NCBI GenBank assembly: GCA_900239685.1
Contig: OENT01000016.1
Coordinates: forward strand, 248,001-312,000
From: Rotaria macrura
Lineage: Eukaryota; Rotifera; Eurotatoria; Philodinida; Philodinidae
Reading direction: 5' to 3'
Length of the DNA: 64,000 bases
Shown: one piece after another, positions 53,001-64,000 of the stretch
Layout of the letters: the number at the start of each line of letters is the position of its first letter
How positions within the stretch are numbered: the first letter of the stretch is position 1
Program-made: the position numbers and the translations under genes
Notes under the pieces: model-generated
What the model saw: the letters and a program-made list of their open reading frames with translations, nothing else
What the model was told of the DNA's origin: nothing
Database searches by the model: none

Positions 53001-55589
53001 CAGTGTACCTGGTTAGTAATCATTCATAATGATAAAAACCTTAAGATAAGTCGTCCTTTCAACAATGATGTAGTGCAATTGATTGAAGGTTGAGAAAAAA
53101 GCATATAGCATATTAATACGATAGCACTTATACATATATAATTTAATTCTGCGTCGAGTATAAGTCGATAAGGTAATGTAAAAGAGCAGAACACCTATGT
53201 CATTACATTTATCTTTCCCGTTTTTCTCTTCTACACCTACATATTTGTATACAGTTTGTCATCGTTATCTTTGTTACTCATTATTAGTTTTATACATATC
53301 GAGCTGAAAAAAAGAACCATTAATACATACTGAAAATGGATGTTTATCATTTTCACGATCGATTCGATCAAGTGATTGATCAAGTGCATCGAAAAATTCT
53401 TCTTCTTTCAATTTACTATGTGGTCCTTCCTATAGAAACAAAAAGAAAATTCAAATTATCTATTGATTAGTTTTTTATTTCTCTATTGATGTACTTCAGC
53501 GTCGGGTGAGCCAAAAACAGGAATCTTTTGTTTATTTATACTAGTATATAGGTCTTGGAATTTCTTTCGACGTTCTAATTCCTATGAATGGCAGAAGAGA
53601 AAAACAAACATAATTCAAATAAAAGTAAAACATTGTTTTTCTTTGTCTAATAACTTTTTCATATTTTTTCCTCCAAATATCTTCACGTTTTTGCATTAAT
53701 TCAATACAAAATGCAACGTTATGTATTACACCATCTGTTGTTGCTTTAAACGTTAAAGCTGAATAAATCAGAATTATGAATAAACGAAGAAATTGAAACA
53801 ACAATTGATTAACCTTCTCCTTTGAAATCGATAGCCATCGCTGCATGATCAACAAGTGCCAATCGATCGATTTCTGATAATAAAATAATTAGATGATAAA
53901 CCATTTCGTTTTTCTTAGAAATATATAATTAAACAAACTTGGTTTTATAGATGGATTCTTGATTGGATCATCATTCGATAGTAACTTCAAATCATGTCTA
54001 TCTAATGATTCTTCAAAATCTAAATCGGCTGCATTTTCATCTAAATGTAACAAAAAACAATCAAATATTCTTTTTATTTTTTATATAAAAAAGTCATTAA
54101 CGAACATTCTTTTTGATAGGGTTCAAATCCTTTGGTTACTGCATTAGCACATGCGTCGAAATAAGTTTGTAATGTAACAACTTGTTGTACGAGTAATTCT
54201 CGATAGGTTTCTAATTCATTTAGTTTTTCTTTCAAACTACGATCTCTCTGTGTGAAATCAAAGAAAAAAAAATTGATTATGTGCAGATTTATTTTTCATG
54301 AAAACCGTTTTTATTTACTTTAAATGAACCAGTTGAGGCAACACTGGCACTGGCAGTCGATGCTAATGAACCAAGACTTGGATGACGTCGTAAACTGGTT
54401 TCACTTCCATAACCGGATTCACTTTTACACATTTGTTTATGATCTTCTAGAGCTTGGATCCATCGCTCTCGATCATCTGGACTGTGTGCACGTAAATACC
54501 ATACAGAATCACCAACGCGTACATCAAAACGACATTCATCGAATTCATGAGACTGAAAAACAAATCTTCACAGTTGAAGATGATGATAAAACTATAATAA
54601 ATTATGTACGAACATTCTCTAGTAGTGTTCGTATACTCATTCGTACATTTTGTGAACATATGTGAAAGATCTTACCAACGAAACGAGACTTTCAAAATTG
54701 TTCTATTCATCATTAAATTTAGTGTTAGTAACAATCAACTTTTGAATATGTCTTAACGAAAACAACAACTTATTTTTTAAAGTTCATGATTAGACTCATT
54801 CAAATACAACGTTCTGCCAACTTCAGATATCACATTTCCAGAAACAGATCTCTCAACATATCCATATACGATGCAGTGTGTAAAGAAAACTATATATTCA
54901 TATATACATGGGATATCTGACTTTAATGAAACTTTATACATGATGTGAACTACTGGAAACCTTGAAGATGGCAAAATTTCATATTGAAGCTTTTAAATAT
55001 GATTACTTTGAAACATTGTACTCTCGTAGGAGGACTTCATGAAAGAGAAAGCTCGTATCGACTAATTTAACTTGTGAGCAGAAAACTTTTGGAGCTTACG
55101 TTAACGTATCGATCTCGTGCATATTGTCAAAAATATAGAGCATACTTCACTTGTGAATATTCTCTCATAAGAATCCGTTTTAAAATAAATACATATGATA
55201 CATCTTTTCTTTTCCATAATAAAAGTAACATCTCAGAGACGTATGCACTTTTCTATATTTTTCCTTATCGTATCACGTTATCTTCATGTCTCACGCAAAT
55301 ATTCGTTCTGCTTTGAAGTAAATGTTTCTTATGTTTGTACCTGTATAAGTGCTTGTTTCACAGATAGTGCTCCTCGACAGCCAAGACTAATATCGAATTC
55401 ATTCTTATAATAATTCAAAAATCCATGTCTTAATATAACATATCTTTCTTGCCATCCATGTAGATAATTTGTCCATTTAAAAACTCGTCCTTGAAATTCT
55501 CCATTTCGGAATGAACCGCTTGTTGTTTTTTCATCATCAAAAGATTCTTCATCATCGGACGTAGTTGGATATTCGATTACTGTCGCCAT
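50017..55589 (-). CDS. CERT1: Ceramide transfer protein (CERT / STARD11)
   Basis: CERT carries ceramide from ER to trans-Golgi. The PH domain is split between 55589-55340 ([19 protein letters not shown], phosphoinositide-binding face) and 54552-54440 ([20 protein letters not shown]). The serine-repeat motif follows ([20 protein letters not shown], about 54400-54340), which casein kinases phosphorylate in homologues. The FFAT-like motif [11 protein letters not shown] near 53405-53370 should bind ER VAP proteins. The START domain fills 52330-50017. It keeps the residues reported to hold ceramide in human CERT: Arg and Glu in YRMEWE, Gln in FFQIHKRVW and Asn in VVNYTTPH. The last exon encodes [16 protein letters not shown] and ends NKPILF, like the vertebrate C-terminus. 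Three large introns (54553-55339, 52464-53328, ~50198-51483) interrupt an otherwise short-intron gene. Confidence 0.95.
51046..51075 (-). other. GC-rich homopurine tract in the last large CERT intron
   Basis: The + strand shows a run of C with few T and G, in otherwise AT-rich sequence. On the transcribed sense (minus) strand it reads as G-tracts of 3, 6 and 5 separated by CAGA and A. It could form a G-quadruplex in the nascent transcript (inference). Confidence 0.5.
52515..52850 (-). other. CERT1: Candidate alternative first exon of CERT
   Basis: Inside the 0.87-kb intron between the FFAT exon and the START-domain exons lies a 112-codon open frame. It begins with ATG right after an in-frame TAA and ends at a GTCTGG donor (a second, GTATTC, lies 6 nt on). 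Its phase (0) matches the acceptor at 52464 that opens the SKSSSQ exon. The encoded leader is rich in Ser and Pro, with no known domain. Used as a first exon it would give a protein with START but without PH and FFAT. Alternatively it is a chance open frame. Confidence 0.4.
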
Positions 55590-55897
55590 TCACTTTTGAT
55601 TCTTTTCTACATTTAAATACATGAAAGGTATTAATAAAAAGTAAAAAAAAAATGAAGTGGAAAACAAATTGAATAAAATAAAAAGGAAGACGAAGAAGAA
55701 GAAAAAAAAAAGAAAAAAAAAAAGAAGAAACAAATATCCACAGAAATGATAAGAAAAACTATGGACCCAATTCACCTACAATTGGCTCATTACAATGACG
55801 AATAAGAACGTGAGGAATAGCATTATCCTTTTGGGTACCATTGTTTTGTTATCAACAGAATAACTTAATTCAAATAGTTATCAACAGATTCAGATCG
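55590..55897. promoter_or_regulatory. Divergent promoter region CERT / SELENOI
   Basis: 308 bp separate the two start codons. It contains a long homopurine tract on the + strand (about 55682-55735, GAA units and long A-runs). No TATA box or other named element can be assigned with confidence. Both genes act in ER/Golgi lipid metabolism. Confidence 0.6.
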
Positions 55898-58800
55898 ATG
55901 AATTTCTTCAATTATCAATATCTCAAACAAAAACATTTGCAAGGTCTTAATGATTATAAAGTAAAATGAATTACAACGGATTGATACACTTTGTGTTTTG
56001 CTTAACTAACATTATCATTTTAGTACAATGCTGTTGATACATCTCCTGTATCAATTTATATCATGCAGCCATTTTGGAATTGGGGTGTGGAGGTAAAGTA
56101 AATCTTTCAATTTAGAACAATATTGATCTTGCTTACTAACAATGTATTATTCATTGATATTTTTCATTCCTGCGTCTATTAATAGATTTATCTATTACCC
56201 ACATCCCTTCCTCTCATCGTCAACAATAAGATTTTCACATGAAATACATGTGTCTTGCACATCAAACATTCTGTCGATGTTTAAATAATCAAAATAGATT
56301 AACTACAGGGACAGATTCTGAGGCCTTAAAATCTTATTCGGTTAGAAGCTCACGTTTAATACAAAGAGTTTTCATCCAAAAACATGTTTTTTTCTTTTAA
56401 TAAGCTTCAGGTTACTCTACATTCATTCAAAAGAACACTCGTAAATGGTTCAGATGAAGAGAAGTTTTCTGCTTAATTTTCTTCTAGCCTTCAAAGATGG
56501 AAGCAAGTTAGCTGGATTATTTCATTTTCATGTTGAAGATCCAATAAAGTAAATCGAAAACAATAAGTTTTTGTAATTCAATGATTTATCTGTCGAAAAA
56601 TCGAACGAGCAGTTCGTATGTTTACCTGGGAAACTGTTTGACAGAACGCATTAAAAAATTATCCAGCATCTTATCGCATACCTTTTTTCACGAAACATTG
56701 AGCTATGATGAGTGTGTGCAACATCGACAATGCTTTGAATTTCCCTGTAGGCATTCAAATAACCTTTTGGCTGACAAGTTTTTCATGATTTCTGACAGAG
56801 CTTTTTTGACGTTGGATATTTTGAAAACTGAACAGTCTTGGTCTCATGATCGTCGAACGAGAAAATATGTACTTATGTAACTTATCATCAACAATAGAAA
56901 ATTACTGTAGGTTAGTTGACAATATGAGACGCGTGGGTGGGTGTCGAGTTGATGGAATCTTGAATCATAATTTTTTTTTAGCCTGATACTAAATTCATAG
57001 AATTAAGCTCGATATCGTAAACTGAGAAAAAGTAAAAGTAAGTCTATCGCAAGGATGAACTATTAATAGAATAATGCTATGTACGGCATATACTTTAGAT
57101 TTCATCTAAGTTCACTTCTCATTCGTAGATGTAGTGGCAAAGTTATGAACATCCACCAGCATACTTTACAGAGAAGATTAAAATCAGAAGCAACAGTTAA
57201 TGCTTAAAATAAAATAGGTCTATGTGACACCATGATCATAATCTAAGAGAAAGAATGCCTAAAGATAAGACCATATTTTGAGCAGTTTTAAAAAAGTAGA
57301 AAACATACCGAATCGTCTTGCTTGAAAAAATTCATTATTATCTATGAACAAAAAACACAATGATCGATATATGAGAAAATAAAAATTGAGTTTGTTTATC
57401 GATGATGATTTTAATATAATGTTTGATTATTCTTCTTCTTCTTGTAAATCAAATGGGTTTTGAGCTTCAATAATATAGATCAATCTCTTGAGCACAATTT
57501 TAATGTCATTATAAAATATGGAATATAAATACAATTGATGTCTATGTTAAAACTTAAGTTTAATAAACAAATAAATCTGTATTATGTATTTATACTGAGT
57601 TTTCTCTATTTTAATAATTAAGAATTTCATCAATTGTAATACATTGTTTTCTTTTAGTTTTTTCCACGTTGGTTTGCACCTAATTTAATGACATTTCTTG
57701 GTTTTCTACTTCTCGTTGTTAATTTTATCATGTTTTCATATTATGATTTTTATTTTACTGAATCATTTGCACTTCCAAGATGGGTTTGGCTTCTAGCAGC
57801 CATATGTCAATTTTGTTCACATCAATTAGGTATGAATTCGATAAAAAAAATTAAAAAGATCTTGTAATTCATTCCTGTATCATAGATGGTATGGATGGAA
57901 AACAAGCTCGTCGTACGAAATCAAGTAGTGCATTGGGAGAATTATTTGATCATGGTGTTGATTCATGGGCTTGTTTCTTATTTCCCGTTTGTATTTTTTC
58001 TGCTATATCAAAAAATGATTATGGATTTAGTCCGATGTCTATGCATCTACTTCTTTGGACTATCTATATATCATTTATTGATTCACATTGGGAGAAATAT
58101 AATACAAAAGTTTTATTTCTACCATGGTCCTATGACATATCAATGCTGGTAATGAGTTCTGATAAATTTGATATTTGTTTGTTGGCATCTCTATTTGAAT
58201 AATTAGGTCATGACAATAACCTATTTATTGGCATATTTTTTTACACCAGCTGTGTTTCATTTTGATATTCCAATCATTAATATTCCATTTGCAACATTCA
58301 TTGAATTTGTTTGGCCAGGTACGTTTGCATAGAATTTAAATTTTATGTTACACTTTTCTCTTCTAGTATTTGCATTATGTACATCAGTACCCATCAGTAT
58401 TAAACATATTCAAGCGTAAGTAATCATTTAATATGATTAGAATTTCCAGCTACCAGAAATATATTCATATTTATGCACTCACGTTGTGTAATCCAATATT
58501 TCTATAGGAAGAAATTAACTTTTAAAAATTGGTCTAAATAAAAAACGATCAATGTTAAAATCAAGTCTTGTCAATGTTCAAAAGCTTGTTGGTTCAAGAT
58601 TTTGTCGATTCGAATCAGAGAAAAAATTAGCTTCCAGACTTGTAACGATAATATTCTACTTACTTCAACATGGTGCTTGTCGATAGGAGCTCATTAACAA
58701 TAATATCAAAACTTAGACTTAATAGTTGTTTGATAGTCTCTCACAATCGGTTTTTCATATAGATGAGTGTCGGCAAGACTAACATCGGCACTTTAAAGAC

Positions 58801-59771
58801 GATAACATCGATCGGCACTGCCTAAATAATGGCTTCATTAGTAATCACACTAGTTAACCTGCACTGTATTTATGATTCATGTTTTTGTAGTAGAAACTGA
58901 TCGATATGTTAATTCTAATGTCTATTCGAAAAGCATAACGAAAAGAAATATTCCATATGTCGCTCAAATCCCACTGTACTAATCGAACTGTATTCAACTA
59001 CATTAGTGATGACAGATGTCAGATGCGTGAGACAAATACGTAGAGTAAGACAATCATCGACCGTGCTACCTATTTCAATCTTGCTTTAGTAACTATCGGA
59101 ATAGAAAGGTATCACGGGACAACGTAGTGATGCTAATCACATAAGAACATAAATAAATTTGATCAGTTGTTAGATAAAAAATATTCTTCTAGTTCATATC
59201 AGAATGGTACTGGCTATAATCGAACATTGTATGAAGCAATACGGCCATTAATATCGCCTCTCATTCTATTTATTTCATCAACTTGGTGGGGATTTGCTTC
59301 GCCATATATGATTATGCATAAACAATCAAGAATATTCTATTCAGCTGTTGGAGCAACTTTTTCAAATATTGCTGTATGAATTTTGAAAATCAAACACAAA
59401 TATTTTATTGCACTGGTAATATTATTTACTTTTCAGTGTCGTCTTGTTGTTGCACAAATGACAAATACGCGTTCAGAAGGTTTCAATAAATTACTTTGTT
59501 TCTTTGTCCCTATGCAACTTATGTCCGTCTACGGTGCAATCACAGAAAGAATGGAATTCACACTCTTGTTTCTATATAACATATTTGCAATTTTGGCTCA
59601 TTTACACTATGCTATTTGTGTGGTAAGTTACTTTCATAAAATAATCTTTTACATTCTATGACATAAATTTATTAGGTCCGACAAATTTGTGATCATCTTA
59701 ACATACGTGCTTTTAACATAACTGATCTTTCAAAGCAATCAAAACCCGCTGAAGCTCATAAGGAACACTAA
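55898..59771 (+). CDS. SELENOI: Ethanolaminephosphotransferase 1 (selenoprotein I orthologue without Sec)
   Basis: The enzyme transfers phosphoethanolamine from CDP-ethanolamine to diacylglycerol, the last step of phosphatidylethanolamine synthesis, in ER/Golgi membranes. Nine exons were read: 55898-55960, 56024-56092, 57658-57829, 57886-58148, 58207-58318, 58367-58415, 59193-59373, 59437-59622 and 59676-59771. They join to 396 residues, close to the 397 of human SELENOI. The CDP-alcohol phosphotransferase motif is complete: DGMDGKQAR, eight residues, then GELFDHGVD, with all four Asp. SHWEKYNT and LFLPWSYDIS favour SELENOI/EPT1 over CHPT1/CEPT1. Several membrane segments are visible. The tail ends KPAEAHKEH before TAA, and no in-frame TGA is present, so selenocysteine is absent. 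Introns after 56092 (1.57 kb) and 58415 (0.78 kb) are large; the other six are about 48-64 nt. Confidence 0.95.
56093..57657 (+). other. SELENOI: Large SELENOI intron (1.57 kb)
   Basis: Bounded by GTAAAG and CTTTTAG. It holds a 99-codon open frame at 56581-56880 with no recognised domain or splice partner, probably chance. No repeat or RNA gene was seen. Confidence 0.7.
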
Positions 59772-60411
59772 GAAGAGATCTGTTTATTTGTTTTTTTCTC
59801 TCTCTCATATTATTCATGCTTATATGCATAGTGCGTGTATGTGTGTTCTATCATCATTTTCGTATTCTATCTCATTTATTAGTTAATATAAAAGGATGAA
59901 TTCAACCTTATACTAGGCTTCGTGCAATATATACATATATCTCCGTTTTTTGTCTTGAAAATGCAATTACTCTACGTGTTTGTTTGTTTTGCTTGTTTAT
60001 TTTATTTATATATATACATATAGAATTGAAGGCTATCGTTTCTTGGTGTTTGGTAGTTAAGATAAATATGTGAGTATACTTTTTGTTGTGTTTTTGTTGG
60101 AACTTTTCATAAAAGGAAATAGATCTGATAGCTGAACACAAGAAATCAATGGTTTGATTTTGTGTTTAAATCGCAAGTAACTTATTCTTTGTTTTCGGTC
60201 AATTATGATACTCATATATTGAATTGATAAGAATAAATATTTAAGATCATACATATATATGTAGTAAGGTTTATGATTTGTACATTTGTACGCTCGCATG
60301 AAAAGCAACCAAACAGATTTATTATGATTTTTCATCTCATCTTTGTTTGTTTTTTATTACATAGTTCAATGTTAGAGAGTCTATGTCGACGAAGTGCTGG
60401 TTGATGAACGC
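59772..60411. other. Convergent intergenic region SELENOI / peptide gene
   Basis: 640 bp with pyrimidine-rich and TATA-rich simple sequence (TA units near 59926-59940 and 60006-60022). It holds the 3' UTRs of both neighbours and no supported gene. Confidence 0.6.
60353..60358 (-). promoter_or_regulatory. Putative polyadenylation signal of the peptide-precursor gene
   Basis: It reads AATAAA on the minus strand, 53 nt beyond the spliced-form stop codon. Its use is inferred. Confidence 0.45.
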
Positions 60412-60857
60412 TTATTCCTGTAAAAAAAAGAAAGAATGAAAATCTTCTTTAATCTTGAATCATTAGAAAAGCCAGACTGATATCTTACAAAATTGTTCTC
60501 TTGAATAAATCTTTTACTGTTAAGAAAATAACGTTTGGATTTTAAAAAATATCGTTTCAAATTTGAACGAATATCGTCGTCTCGACTTGAATCACTACCA
60601 TCATAATTAAGATATTGATTTGATGCGCGTCGTGTTGGCAAAAATCGTCGTTTACCCATAAAATGAATAACTTCAGGTGAATTTCGATCGTGATTCATTT
60701 GCTATTCATTTAATAAAGAAATTTATGATACTATAATCAATTAAAAGAATCTACTTACAATCAAATGATCAGTATCAATGACATATGTATTGATCGATAC
60801 AGCGAATAAGAAAATAACAGTGAGACAAAGAAAGATTTTTTCGACAGAGAAAGGCAT
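60412..60857 (-). CDS. Putative secreted neuropeptide-like precursor (105 aa)
   Basis: Three exons were read: 60857-60759, 60701-60489 and a last one beginning at 60417. Introns are 57 and 71 nt with GT-AG ends. The first ~22 residues form a good signal peptide (hydrophobic core IFLCLTVIFLFAV). The rest is hydrophilic and has no Cys after the signal. It is cut by Lys-Arg pairs: FMGKR (Gly before KR would give a C-terminal amide), NLKR, KSKR and NSKR. The last ones release YFLKS and YFLNS, near-copies, and then FIQENNFE. This architecture is typical of prohormones processed by convertases. I do not recognise a named peptide family. If the second intron is retained, the frame stays open to 60381 and adds another NKR site. 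The start ATG is the only one before the signal peptide. Confidence 0.6.
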
Positions 60858-63800
60858 GATAACTAAAAGAAATATTTCAATATAATGATCAAAATCAATT
60901 TCTATTGTCTTTATGTAGTACCTACTTGCTCTTTTGTATATTCTACTACGAATATATTTTTTTCTCTATTTTTACTTATTCAGAAGGGAAACTAGTTATC
61001 AATAGTCTAAGTGACTTTTTATACGACTACTATTGTTTTTTCTCCGTTTCTTTTTCTCCTTTCCCTTTTTTCCACTTAATATACTTCCCTGATTTAATTT
61101 AATTGGTCTCATCGATGAAACATGAACTATGGATGAAAATGACCAAAGGAGAATTATTTCTTGGCAATTTTATAATTCTAAACGCTAATACAAACAATTG
61201 TGTTACGATTTACCTGGTTCTAAAAACCTCATATATGATTAATGAGACAGTAGTTTTCTATTGTTATTTCTATGATGAGTACAGGTTCTGTTTACGCTTT
61301 TTGATCGTTACAGCGTTAACTTATGTATACGTGTGCACTACCGGAAATTTTTTTTCTTATTCTTTAACGTTAAATAGCGGAAATAAAAATAGAAAAGAAT
61401 TTTCATTGTCAATCACTCAGCTTGTGATTTAATATGTAACCATTAAAGAGTTGTAAGAAGGGATACGGAGTGGTTTTTTTCATCTATATAATCGGTTTTT
61501 TCTGCTTTCTAGTGTATATCATATTTTGTAACGAAAAAAAAACAATCTTACGTATTATCAAATATGAATCTAAGTCATTTGATTATTGAAGCTAAACGAT
61601 AGAACAATTGTATGTTTATTTCTCTTTGAAAAAATTTAAATTTAAAAAAGAAAAGATCGAAATTTCTTTTGAATGCATTCAAATCCTAATACATATTAAT
61701 CTATGTTTCCATGTTTATACAAATGAACTATTGCATAGTTATTTCTAGTTACACTAGTCTCTCTATTTGAATCTATTGATTTATTAATCAGGTGATGTAT
61801 TGAATTACTATTTGTTATTCATTTTCAATATTAAGAAAAATCTTCTTCAATCTATATTATACATATCTCATGTTCATTTCGATTTCACTTGGGCTAATTG
61901 ATTTGATATGTGGGTCATGTGTCAGCAAAGTAATTTCTCTCAGGAAACGATATCAAAGATTGAACTCAATTTCTTGTTTGTTTTTATTCCACCATCGTTG
62001 AAATCACTCAGCTAATTATAAGAAGTGAACGAATTTTAAGATAGAATCTTGATTCAATGTCAGCATCAGCGTCGCATCAATATAAAAAATAGACCAACTA
62101 TTTCTTACCCAAAGAAATTTCTAGGTTTATTCGTCATGTGCAATAGAATAAAAAGATATACTAATTTATAGATTCATAAAATTTAAGAAAAATACGCAAC
62201 AGTAAGATATTGTCATTAGAAAAAGAACTCACAAATGGTGTATATTGTCGAGTCAAAAATTTTACCTCATGAGGGTTCAAGTTAGAAAGATTGATTACTG
62301 AATGTATGAACAAGAAAAAGAAAGTACAGACACACGTATTGGCTTCATGTTGACAATAATTTTCTTCTCTCTACGATGAAAGCATGAAGATGGATCTAAG
62401 AGTTTCAAAGCATCAATGAAACCAATAAAATATTGATGATTGCATGATAGAAAAGACTTCTCTTTCATAAATCGTGCAATATCTTACCTTTCGTACGCTA
62501 TCACTTTGCTTAAGTTGTTGTCAATCGAGACTATCAGGATTCACTGTTTTTACTTAAACATGAGCATATGAAATATGGGCCTTCTTACCTGCAGTCTAAT
62601 GAAGCAAGTGCCCATCCTACAGTTATTGTGACAATGTCTGAACTGCGTTGTTTCTCGCTTGGTTTCATCAATGCGATTTGATTTGGATGGATCATAAATC
62701 AGTCATAGTAATTGTATGTAGGTCTTCAATGAAACTCCATTACCTCTCATTCTTTCAATTAATGAGAAAATTTCTAGGCAACAAGAGACGTATGTCTAAC
62801 GATATATATATATATATATCAACTATTATTTCCTGCTATGAAGTATCTTGTTTTTGTGTTTCTCATAGAATAGGTGTGTAGCATTATACGAAAACTTGAA
62901 TTGATTGATTTTTTGTCTATGTGGTAACAGTTATTTTCTTCGAATCTAATCTATGATTGAACAAAAGTTATTAATAGTTATTAATGAATGGAATATGTCG
63001 AATGATACAATGGATAATACTTTTGTTTTAAAAATAATACAAATTCCTCTTCTTTTTTCTGTTCAATCTAAGTGAATTCACAATCACCTTATTAGTTGAA
63101 TTTAAGATAAATATTTGGATGATTGAATTCTAACGATGGAGCTGGTATGATAAATAATAGATGTAATTGTCTGATAATGTAACTTATTGCATGACTTTTA
63201 ATGGATAATTTCAGAAATACTTGATTAGAGTTTACCATAAAAAAATACAATGAGATTCATGAAATCGATTACATTATCATTTAATTGCAACTGGTATTTC
63301 TCATCATCGCTACATATAATTAGGATGAAACACGATGGAAAAACTTAATACTCATTATGTTTTCTTAATAGTCAACTTTGAAGTGTTCGATGGCTCACAT
63401 TATGCCTTTGTAATTTCGATGAATAAGCACCCTTTGCAAATGTATTTTTGCATTGAAACACTACGCCATCGTGATACTTCCTTAAGTAACATTTAAGACA
63501 ATGGAGCGGAAAAATGGTTTCATTCTACTGCAGTGCACTCGGAAAAATTATGGTAGACTATAGTTTTCCACAAATTGTGATTCCCTGAATCAAAGTCATG
63601 CTTTCTGATTATCATACAATCAACTTTCGTTATGGTGAGTAAGTGGGAAATTTAATTTTGGAGCTTTTTGATTTAGAGCTTATTTAATAGAAGATATACT
63701 ATTCACACCTAGAAGTCAGATTGTTTCCGGCTGCAAAACAGTACTGATTCGATCATTTAACTCTTCTGAGAGAAGAATTGACACTTATCACCAGAATTCC

Positions 63801-64000
63801 TTTGAAAATAACTGAAACTAATCATCGATATCACCAGTTTTGAGAGCAATTCTGACGAAGCGTGTAGGTTCTTCTTTTAAAAGAGGTGAATGATCAAACC
63901 AGTGCCGTTTCTCAGTCGAGAATTATCCAATGTCTAGGTTTCAATCTTATATCTTTTATTAAATAATTGCTAAATCAAAAACTTCCAAAATTTAATTCAT
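60858..64000. other. Right flank without a supported gene
   Basis: 3.1 kb of AT-rich sequence. Its open frames (longest at 61103-61432, +) have no domain, no convincing splice partners and very biased composition. No RNA gene or transposon was recognised. Confidence 0.55.
62801..62819. repeat. AT dinucleotide microsatellite
   Basis: A run of about nine AT units in gene-free sequence. Confidence 0.85.

Noticed and set aside
54112..54135. Sequence resembling a tRNA T-arm (GGGTTCAAATCC)
   Set aside because: It lies in a CERT coding exon on the other strand, which reads on without a break, and no acceptor stem or anticodon arm fits around it.
56581..56880. 99-codon open frame in the first large SELENOI intron
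   Set aside because: No domain, no splice partner in phase, and the flanking exons join correctly without it.
59161..59192. Upstream extension of the seventh SELENOI exon (TTG-start frame)
   Set aside because: Acceptors at the earlier AG sites give an immediate stop with the preceding exon; the AG at 59191-59192 gives QASYQNGTGYNRTLYEA, which matches the family.

Overview
This is eukaryotic, animal nuclear DNA. It is AT-rich, its genes are cut by many GT-AG introns (most about 50-70 nt, some 0.6-1.6 kb), and it carries metazoan genes: an axonemal dynein heavy chain, a PP6 regulatory subunit, an SLC26 transporter, the ceramide transfer protein CERT and ethanolaminephosphotransferase. Base composition, intron style and a gene of a mainly bacterial/fungal family (DUF3445) would fit a small invertebrate such as a bdelloid rotifer. 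The species is an inference; no species marker was recognised.

Layout: (1) 934-3122 (+), a six-exon DUF3445 / heme-dependent oxidative N-demethylase-like protein with a membrane anchor. (2) 3319-26900 (-), a 23.6-kb gene for an outer-arm beta-type axonemal dynein heavy chain (DNAH9/11/17 group), tail to tail with gene 1. (3) 28733-34205 (+), a SAPS-domain regulatory subunit of protein phosphatase 6. (4) 37710-41978 (-), an SLC26 anion transporter with a STAS domain. (5) 42335-45448 (+), a single-pass membrane protein with a long run of cysteine-rich EB/EGF-like modules, head to head with gene 4. (6) 50017-55589 (-), CERT with PH, serine-repeat, FFAT and START parts, plus a possible internal alternative first exon. 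(7) 55898-59771 (+), ethanolaminephosphotransferase (SELENOI/EPT1), head to head with CERT across only 308 bp. (8) 60412-60857 (-), a small secreted precursor with repeated Lys-Arg sites that looks like a neuropeptide prohormone. The ends and the stretches at 34.2-37.7, 45.4-50.0 and 60.9-64.0 kb hold no gene I can support.

The genes do not form one pathway. The closest functional link is the divergent pair CERT and SELENOI: one moves ceramide from ER to Golgi, the other makes phosphatidylethanolamine in ER/Golgi membranes. No rRNA, tRNA, CRISPR array, intact transposon or viral gene was recognised. The best candidates for new biology are the unrecognised peptide precursor, the DUF3445 gene in an animal context, and the possible START-only isoform of CERT.
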